In this document: one piece after another, positions 5,756 to 9,990 of the stretch
Layout: each line of letters begins with the position of its first letter
Position numbering within the stretch: position 1 is the stretch's first letter
Assembly: GCA_021323255.1 (NCBI GenBank)
Contig: JAJTCL010000112.1
Span: forward strand, 1 to 9,990
Length of the DNA: 9,990 nucleotides
From: Propionibacteriaceae bacterium
GTDB lineage: Bacteria > Actinomycetota > Actinomycetes > Propionibacteriales > Propionibacteriaceae
Direction of reading: 5' to 3'
The notes under the pieces: generated by a model
Seen by the model: the letters and a program-made list of their open reading frames with translations, nothing else
What the model was told of the DNA's origin: nothing
The model's database searches: none
Translations under genes and position numbers: made by a program

Positions 5756-6800
5756 TTGAGTGCTAAGCGGGTGATCGGAGATCCGGTGGCGTTGTGGACC
5801 AGCAACGCCTTCGTCGAGGATGCCCGGGCCTGGGTCGCGGCGCAGCTCGCACTGCGGGGCAGCCGGCTCACCGGCGAGTGGCAGCAGCTGCATGCCCGAG
5901 TCTGGTCGAGCACCGTCCGGTTCGAGACGACTGAGGGTCGCGTCTGGTTCAAGGTGAACGGCAGCGGCACCGGGTACGAGCCCGCGCTGATCGCTCTCCT
6001 CGGTGAGCTGCGTCCGGGCCTGGCGCCGGACGTAATCGCGCGACGCCAACCGTTGGTGGTCGCTCACCCGGGATGGCGGACCGGTACTCCGGTCCTTCGT
6101 CGCTCCCGACACGTTGTGGACGTATTGGGAGGGACTGCTGCCCAGATACGCCGAGGCGCAACTTGGCCTCGCGGAGCACCGACCCCGCCTGCTGGCAACC
6201 GGAGCCCCAAACCTCGGCCCTGCGCGACTTCCCGTGGAGTATCGCCGGCTACTGGCTGAGCTCGCTGCCCGGTCCACCGCGGATGGCGGGCTGACCCAAG
6301 AGCAAGCGTCCGCTCTCGAGCGCCTGCTCCCGGCCTACGACAGCTGGTGCGCCGAGCTGGCCACATCGCCGGTGCCAGACAGCCTGCAGCACGATGACCT
6401 GCACTCCAGCAATATCTGCTGGTCGGGAAATGTGCACGACCTGTCCTCTGTCCGGATCATTGATTGGGGTGATGCATCCGTCGGGCACCCCTTCGCGACG
6501 ATGCTCGCGACCTTGAACTCGATTGCCTTCCACGCAGGAGTGCTGCGCGCCGACGGGCGGATGAACGACCCGCGCGTGCTGCGGATTCGGGACACGTACC
6601 TCGAGCCCTTCACCAGTCGGGGCAGCCGGAAGGAGCTGCTGCGCTGGATAGTGCTGGCCCGGCGCACTGGCTGCGTGACCCGTGCTATCTCCTGGGAAAG
6701 TGCCCTCCAAGACGCGCCGGAGATGGTGGTCGCAGCCGAGAAGTTCCCAGTCCGAGGATGGTTGCTTGAGCTGCTCGAGCCGTGGGCCGATGTGGACTAA
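5756..6800 (+). pseudogene. Aminoglycoside-phosphotransferase-family protein, one frameshift
   Basis: A full-length APH/kinase-fold protein of about 348 residues is encoded in two frames. From TTG 5756 (or GTG 5771) the first frame gives SNAFVEDARAWVAAQLALRG, the strand-rich N-lobe with VWFKVNGSGTGYEPALIALL (the FKV lysine strand), and APDVIA at about 6024-6040. From 6042 a different frame continues without loss: DANRWWSLTRDGGPVLRSFV, then APDTLWTYWEGLLPRYAEAQ, so only one or two bases are wrong near 6040. The C-lobe has the catalytic loop QHDDLHSSNICW (His codon at 6390) and the metal-binding IIDWGDASVGHP (from about 6456). Members phosphorylate small molecules such as aminoglycosides, choline or homoserine; a substrate cannot be assigned, and this should not be taken as a resistance gene. 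The gene follows the GAF-ANTAR gene closely and its end overlaps a convergent gene by 4 bp. Confidence 0.8.
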
Positions 6801-7258
6801 TGCGGGGGCACGTCGCGAGAAGGACGCCCTACGGCGCGGCCGCTGATCTTGCGCGGCTTGATCTCGATGAACAGGTTCCGGACTCCATCAGCCCACGGCA
6901 CCGGTCCGGTCTCCCAAGCCGAGTTGAGCAGGTAGTTGTGAGCCATCGCCTCGGCGAATCCGAGCACCAGAACACTCCAGCCAGACTTGATTTGCTCATC
7001 GATGCTGTCGATCTCAAAAGCGACACTGGTACGACGGACGAGCTCAGCCAGAGGTCCAGCCGGAGAGGTACGGAAAACCACGCTGCCGTTGCGATATTGA
7101 TAGGTCACAGGCAAGATCTGGGGGCCATCCCCGGCCATGAAACCGATCCGGCCCGCACTGTGTTGCGCCAAGAGCTCCTTGCAGTCGGCCTCTGACAGTT
7201 CGGCGAAGTTGCCGACGGCAGGTTCTCGTCCTGTGGTGAGGTCATCACCAGGCTCCAT
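6797..7258 (-). CDS. Pyridoxamine 5'-phosphate oxidase-family (split-barrel flavin/F420) protein
   Basis: A 153-residue split-barrel protein. Signature segments are LSEADCKELLAQHSAGRIGF (21-40), GPQILPVTYQYRNGSVVFRT (45-64), the dimer strand VAFEIDSIDEQIKSGWSVLV (79-98), and IEIKPRKISGRAV (131-143). This is the pattern of the short PPOX-like proteins of Actinobacteria, which bind FMN or F420 (some bind haem); true PNP oxidase activity is unlikely because the enzyme is longer. The start is ATG 7256-7258; no strong Shine-Dalgarno is present. The frame stays open upstream to 7687, but that part overlaps the divergent acyltransferase gene and shows no family similarity. A related gene, with the same GR-x-GF/Y, GP-x-I-x-P and SVLV landmarks, lies at 9505-9942. 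The stop codons of this gene and the convergent phosphotransferase overlap (6797-6800). Confidence 0.9.
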   Translation of the reverse strand: MEPGDDLTTGREPAVGNFAELSEADCKELLAQHSAGRIGFMAGDGPQILPVTYQYRNGSVVFRTSPAGPLAELVRRTSVAFEIDSIDEQIKSGWSVLVLGFAEAMAHNYLLNSAWETGPVPWADGVRNLFIEIKPRKISGRAVGRPSRDVPPH

Positions 7259-7442
7259 TCGTGGCGTCTGGGGGGGTGAAGGTGGCTGCCTGATTGCCGG
7301 CTTCACCGCCCCGCCCGTACAGGGTTGCGCCCGACTTGGGTTGCACAAAGAGTCGAAGGTCCTGCAGGAGTCCTGAAAGCGACCTAGTCCTTTCTGGCGT
7401 TCCGGCCCTTGGCAGGAGTTGGATCGACGCCCGATTCTGAAA
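7259..7442. promoter_or_regulatory. Divergent intergenic region between PPOX and acyltransferase genes
   Basis: About 180 bp serve both divergent genes. Within it, CGACTTGGGTTG (7330-7341) matches the DosR core GGACTTTGGTCC at 8 of 12 positions, and a 10-bp palindrome TCCTGCAGGA lies near 7363-7372 in the context GGTCCTGCAGGAGTCC. Neither is strong enough to name a regulator. No clear -10/-35 pair was found. Confidence 0.3.
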
Positions 7443-8741
7443 ATGATGTTTGAGAGGGTGGGCGCGGACGACCTGATGTCGCTCGCCTCGAGGCGGCATC
7501 CGCCGCCCCTGCAGGTCGGTGCCGTGCTGATCTTGGACGTACGCGGTGGTCTGGATTCCAGCTCCGTGCGAGCGGTACTGCAGCAACGGATTGCAGCGGT
7601 CCCACGGCTGCGGCAACGTTTGCAAAAGGTCCCGCTCGGCTGCGGACGGCCGGTCTGGGTCGATGACGCCGGCTTCAACATGGACAATCACCTGACCGTG
7701 GTCGAACAACGATCAGAGACCGACGACGTCGGTCTCCTGGATCTTGCGGCCAGCTTGGTCATCAAGCCACTGCCCGATGACCGTCCCCTGTGGGCTGCCA
7801 CCTTTGTTCCTGCGCTGACCGGCGGCCGGGCAGCGCTGATCCTCGTCATGCACCACGTTGTAGGCGACGGATTGGCTGGATTGGCCGTTCTCCGCGGGCT
7901 TCTCGACGGTTCGCCCATCCCACGGGCCGCAGCCTTTCCACAGGCGCGCCCCTTGCGAGGTGCGCTCGTACGGGACGCCTGGAGCGACCGTATCCGTTCG
8001 CTGCGGCGGCTCCCGAAGGCCCTGGGCCGGCTCTTCGCAGCATTCGACGAACTCGGCCCGTCCATGGCCCAACGTGCCCAGCCGAGCTCGCTCAACAAGC
8101 CGACCGGACCGCGCCGGAGCCTCCGCACAGTCGTGGCGGAGGTGAGCCGACTTCACGAATTGGCGCACCGCAACGGCGCCACCGTCAATGATCTTGTTCT
8201 GACGGCAGTAGCCGGCGCTCTGCATGAGTTGCTCACTGCGCGCGGCGAAACGCTGGACAGCCTGGTGGTGTCGGTGCCGTTCGCCTCCCGGGTACGTACC
8301 GAATCTGACCAACTCGGGAATCGCAGCGGCGTGATCCCGGTAAGACTGCCCACCACCGGAGCCTTCACCGCCCGCCTGGCAGCGGTATCAGCGATCATGC
8401 GCGCTGCCAAGCAGCACGAGCGTGGAGCTTCCACGGCGGTCTTGGGACCCGTGTTCCGGCTCCTGGCCCGGCTCGGCGGCTACCAGCACTTCATCGATCA
8501 CCAGTCCTTCGTGCACACCTTCGTCAGCAATCTCCGCGGCCCGATCGCTCCGATGAGCCTCCTTGGCTGCCGAGTGCTCGAGGTAGTACCGCTCAGCGTG
8601 GCGACCGGCAACATCACGGTCTCCTTCACCGCCCTGTCGTACCACAATCGTCTGGTGATCACCATGATCTGCGATCCGGAGACCTGTCCGGATGTCGACC
8701 GGCTGTGCAGTGCCCTCCGGTCCCAGCTCGCCGGTTGCTGA
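7443..8741 (+). CDS. Wax ester synthase/diacylglycerol acyltransferase (WS/DGAT) family protein
   Basis: About 432 residues from ATG 7443, slightly shorter than the usual 450-470. Hallmarks of the WS/DGAT family are all visible: DDLMSLAS near the N-terminus, PLQVGAVLILD, the DRPLW motif (about 113-117), the catalytic HHVVGDG (HHxxxDG, 137-143), NDLVLTAVAGAL (249-260), and SNLRGP (362-367). These enzymes esterify acyl-CoA to long-chain alcohols or diacylglycerol at the inner membrane face, making wax esters or triacylglycerol; M. tuberculosis Tgs1 belongs to the DosR dormancy regulon. The start is uncertain: TTG 7419 touches GGCAGGAG, ATG 7443/7446 are the first ATGs, and GTG 7458 precedes GADDLMSL; none has ideal spacing. 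It is divergent from a PPOX gene and 70 nt upstream of the Hsp20 gene. Storage-lipid synthesis is inferred, not shown. Confidence 0.9.
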   Translation: MMFERVGADDLMSLASRRHPPPLQVGAVLILDVRGGLDSSSVRAVLQQRIAAVPRLRQRLQKVPLGCGRPVWVDDAGFNMDNHLTVVEQRSETDDVGLLDLAASLVIKPLPDDRPLWAATFVPALTGGRAALILVMHHVVGDGLAGLAVLRGLLDGSPIPRAAAFPQARPLRGALVRDAWSDRIRSLRRLPKALGRLFAAFDELGPSMAQRAQPSSLNKPTGPRRSLRTVVAEVSRLHELAHRNGATVNDLVLTAVAGALHELLTARGETLDSLVVSVPFASRVRTESDQLGNRSGVIPVRLPTTGAFTARLAAVSAIMRAAKQHERGASTAVLGPVFRLLARLGGYQHFIDHQSFVHTFVSNLRGPIAPMSLLGCRVLEVVPLSVATGNITVSFTALSYHNRLVITMICDPETCPDVDRLCSALRSQLAGC

Positions 8742-8742
8742 T

Positions 8743-8768
8743 GTGTCGAGTCAGTCCTCTCGGGGTAT
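8743..8768 (+). promoter_or_regulatory. Candidate SigB/SigF-type promoter for the Hsp20 gene
   Basis: GTGT (8743-8746), a 16-nt spacer, then GGGTAT (8763-8768), 43 nt before the ATG at 8812. The -10 is a perfect match to the SigB/SigF GGGTAT element and the -35 has one mismatch to GTTT. It begins directly after the acyltransferase stop, so hsp20 may be transcribed alone under stress as well as by readthrough. Confidence 0.4.
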
Positions 8769-8811
8769 TCGAGATAGATGGCGGGAAAGCCTCGCACAGA
8801 AAGGAGATCTG

Positions 8812-9336
8812 ATGACTACGCAGTCGCAACCCGGCGAATCCCAGCCGCTACCCGATGACACGCAAACCGAAGCGGGCGACACGCAACCTGAAGCCGGCGA
8901 ATCGAAGGAAAGCAAGGCTCAGAGCGTGATGAGCCGCTGGCCGCGAGACCTCACGGACCTGTGGGGTGGTTGGCAGCCTTTCGGGACTATGAACTGGCCG
9001 TTCCGCGACATCAAGGTCGAAGAATTCACTGATGGCGAGCACCTGGTGATCAAGGCCGAGCTGCCAGGGGTCGATCCCGAGCGTGACATCGATCTGTCGG
9101 TGGACAACGGGGTTCTCACCATCGCGGCGGAACGTCGCGAGAGCAGCCGCGAGAAGTTCGACAAGGGCTTCCATAGCGAGTTCCGGTACGGAAGTTTTGT
9201 CCGTCAGGTGAGGCTGCCGGCTGGCACGTCACCAGAGGTGGTCTCGGCGACCTACAAGGACGGTGTCCTGGAGATCCGGATGCCGAAGCCATCGGCAGAG
9301 GCAGCCTCGCGTCGTATCCAGATCCAACGCGGTTGA
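8812..9336 (+). CDS. Small heat shock protein, Hsp20/alpha-crystallin family
   Basis: A 174-residue ATP-independent holdase chaperone. Residues 1-38 are a polar tail with imperfect repeats (DTQTEAG, DTQPEAG, GESQ, GESK), unusual for the family and probably disordered. Residues 42-66 (RWPRDLTDLWGGWQPFGTMN) are the hydrophobic pre-domain region. The alpha-crystallin domain spans about 67-159: IKVEEFTDGEHLVIKAELPG, VDNGVLTIAAERR, FHSEFRYGSFVRQVRLPAG, and the conserved YKDGVLEIRMPK (148-159). The C-terminal I-x-I motif (IQI, 169-171), which links dimers into oligomers, is present. The start is ATG 8812 with AAAGGAG 6 nt upstream; the frame is open further upstream only within the acyltransferase gene. 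A stress-sigma promoter candidate lies just before it, and a DosR-like box lies after its stop, serving the next gene. Confidence 0.95.
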   Translation: MTTQSQPGESQPLPDDTQTEAGDTQPEAGESKESKAQSVMSRWPRDLTDLWGGWQPFGTMNWPFRDIKVEEFTDGEHLVIKAELPGVDPERDIDLSVDNGVLTIAAERRESSREKFDKGFHSEFRYGSFVRQVRLPAGTSPEVVSATYKDGVLEIRMPKPSAEAASRRIQIQRG

Positions 9337-9362
9337 GGGCGCAGGCGCACTGTCAAACCAGC

Positions 9363-9376
9363 GGGACCTCTGTTCC
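9363..9376 (+). promoter_or_regulatory. Weak second DosR-like box
   Basis: GGGACCTCTGTTCC matches GGGACTTTGGTCCC at 10 of 14 positions, with both outer half-sites largely kept. Its centre is about 49 bp upstream of the stronger box at 9412-9425. Multiple DosR boxes before one gene are common in mycobacteria. Confidence 0.25.
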
Positions 9377-9383
9377 ACCTACC

Positions 9384-9399
9384 GAGCTGCGAGCAGCTC
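9384..9399. repeat. 16-bp inverted repeat between the DosR-like boxes
   Basis: GAGCTGC, GA, GCAGCTC: a perfect 7-bp inverted repeat with a 2-nt centre, or a 6-bp stem with a CGAG loop in RNA. It lies 47 nt after the Hsp20 stop. There is no T-run, so it may be a weak terminator or an operator. Confidence 0.4.
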
Positions 9400-9411
9400 C
9401 CTCATGTGGGA

Positions 9412-9425
9412 AGGACTTTGGTCCC
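9412..9425 (+). promoter_or_regulatory. DosR/DevR-like box upstream of the second PPOX gene
   Basis: AGGACTTTGGTCCC is centred about 86 nt before the ATG at 9505. The mycobacterial DosR consensus is a 20-bp palindrome with core GGGACTWWAGTCCC; this site has GGACT and GGTCCC half-sites with the correct spacing, 12 of 14 positions in the core. A related half-site, CTTTGGCCC, recurs at 9439-9447, 23 bp downstream, close to two helical turns. Confidence 0.5.
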
Positions 9426-9504
9426 GCTCCTGAATCTCCTTTGGCCCGTGCGTAGCGCCTAGGGCAACCGAGACAGTGGGAATCATTCACAGCGGAGGTT
9501 GATC

Positions 9505-9942
9505 ATGACTTTGGATAACGCGGCATGGTCGCTACTCGACCGTGGTGGACGCCTGGAGACCTTGGACCGTGAGGAGTGCCGCCGCCTCCTGGGTTCGACA
9601 AATATTGGCCGCCTCGGGTACTGCTCCGATTCTGGGCCGCGCATCGTCCCGATGAACTACACATTGGTCAGCGAATCTGTGACCTTCCGTACCGGCATCG
9701 ATACCGAGGCATCTCACGAGCTTTTCGATCATCCGATCGCGTTCGAAGTTGATCAGGTCGATGAATTCCTGCAGGCAGGATGGAGCGTGCTTGTCGTGGG
9801 AAACGCCCAGCCCCTGGACGAAGCCTCATTGCTACTCCTCGATGTGGCGCAGTCGCCGCAGCCCTGGCCGGAGGGCAGACGATCGCTGGTTGTCCAATTG
9901 CCGCTGATGATGATGACGGGTCGCCGGGTCCACCCGGCCTAG
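9505..9942 (+). CDS. Pyridoxamine 5'-phosphate oxidase-family protein, second copy
   Basis: A 145-residue split-barrel protein of the same type as the one encoded at 6797-7258. Landmarks are LDREECRRLLGSTNIGRLGY (20-39), GPRIVPMNYTLVSESVTFRT (44-63), IAFEVDQVDEFLQAGWSVLV (78-97), VVGNAQPL, and a C-terminal strand LVVQLPLMMMTGRRVHP replacing the IEIKPRKISGR of the other copy; the lost basic residues there may change cofactor binding. The start is ATG 9505 with GGAGG at 9494-9498, 6 nt before it; the in-frame TTG at 9499 is less likely because it directly abuts that site. A DosR-like palindrome and further half-sites lie in the 168-bp upstream gap, suggesting hypoxia- or nitric-oxide-type control. 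The next gene starts 34 nt downstream with a strong ribosome binding site, so this is probably the first gene of an operon. Cofactor and reaction are unknown. Confidence 0.9.
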   Translation: MTLDNAAWSLLDRGGRLETLDREECRRLLGSTNIGRLGYCSDSGPRIVPMNYTLVSESVTFRTGIDTEASHELFDHPIAFEVDQVDEFLQAGWSVLVVGNAQPLDEASLLLLDVAQSPQPWPEGRRSLVVQLPLMMMTGRRVHPA

Positions 9943-9976
9943 AGGATAGGCATTCAGTAGAGGAGGAGCGCAGCTC

Positions 9977-9990
9977 ATGATCAGCCGATC
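9977..9990 (+). CDS. 5' end of an unidentified gene (partial)
   Basis: ATG 9977 reads MISR up to the window edge, preceded by GAGGAGGAG (about 9959-9968), a very strong Shine-Dalgarno at good spacing. It starts 34 nt after the second PPOX gene and is likely cotranscribed with it. Four residues allow no family call. Confidence 0.5.

Noticed and set aside
5756..6800. Antibiotic resistance determinant
   Set aside because: The APH fold is shared by many kinases of unrelated substrates, the gene is frameshifted, and nothing nearby suggests resistance or mobility.
7259..7687. N-terminal extension of the leftward PPOX gene to 7687
   Set aside because: It would overlap the start of the divergent acyltransferase gene and contains no split-barrel sequence; ATG 7256-7258 is preferred.
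7713..8312. Leftward 199-codon frame
   Set aside because: Antisense to the acyltransferase, whose motifs are unambiguous.
8692..8811. Upstream extension of the Hsp20 frame
   Set aside because: It overlaps the acyltransferase 3' end; ATG 8812 has a strong ribosome binding site.

Overview
The window is G+C-rich, with compact gene pairs, GTG/TTG starts and gene families typical of Actinobacteria: a GAF-ANTAR regulator, a wax-ester-synthase/DGAT-type acyltransferase, small split-barrel flavin/F420-type (PPOX) proteins, Hsp20, and a candidate DosR/DevR box. It looks like a stress or dormancy neighbourhood of a soil-type or mycobacterium-related actinobacterium. I cannot name the genus from sequence alone. 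No rRNA, tRNA, CRISPR array, transposase or integrase was seen.

Layout. 1-590: the first codons of a leftward gene, then mostly non-coding DNA holding a decayed DUF370/RemA-like relic, a small hairpin and a 14-bp tandem repeat. 589-2169 (minus strand): a conserved hypothetical protein, a SnoaL/NTF2-like protein, and a membrane-anchored NodB-type polysaccharide deacetylase broken by a frameshift at its first catalytic motif. 2321-3000 (minus): MscL with an added C-terminal zinc ribbon, preceded by an Excalibur-like calcium-motif relic. 3054-4775 (plus): a SigB/SigF-like promoter candidate, a small membrane protein with a lysine-rich repeat N-terminus, an actinobacterial protein of unknown function, and a small ORF that continues the same frame past a TGA. 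5041-6800 (plus): a GAF-ANTAR regulator followed 19 nt later by an aminoglycoside-phosphotransferase-fold gene that needs one frameshift to be whole. 6797-9990: a leftward PPOX gene divergent from a WS/DGAT acyltransferase, then Hsp20, a second PPOX gene behind a DosR-like palindrome, and the first codons of another gene with a strong ribosome binding site.

How the genes may work together. The acyltransferase (storage lipid), Hsp20, PPOX proteins and MscL resemble the cargo of hypoxia, dormancy and envelope-stress regulons; Mycobacterium tuberculosis DosR controls an Hsp20 (HspX) and a triacylglycerol synthase (Tgs1). SigB/SigF-like promoter candidates before the lysine-rich membrane gene and hsp20, and the DosR-like box before the second PPOX gene, fit this picture, but the regulation is inferred.

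Caveat. At least three genes (deacetylase, phosphotransferase, DUF370 relic) are interrupted. That could be real decay in an accessory region or indel errors in a draft assembly; raw-read support at about 2000, 4480 and 6040 would decide.
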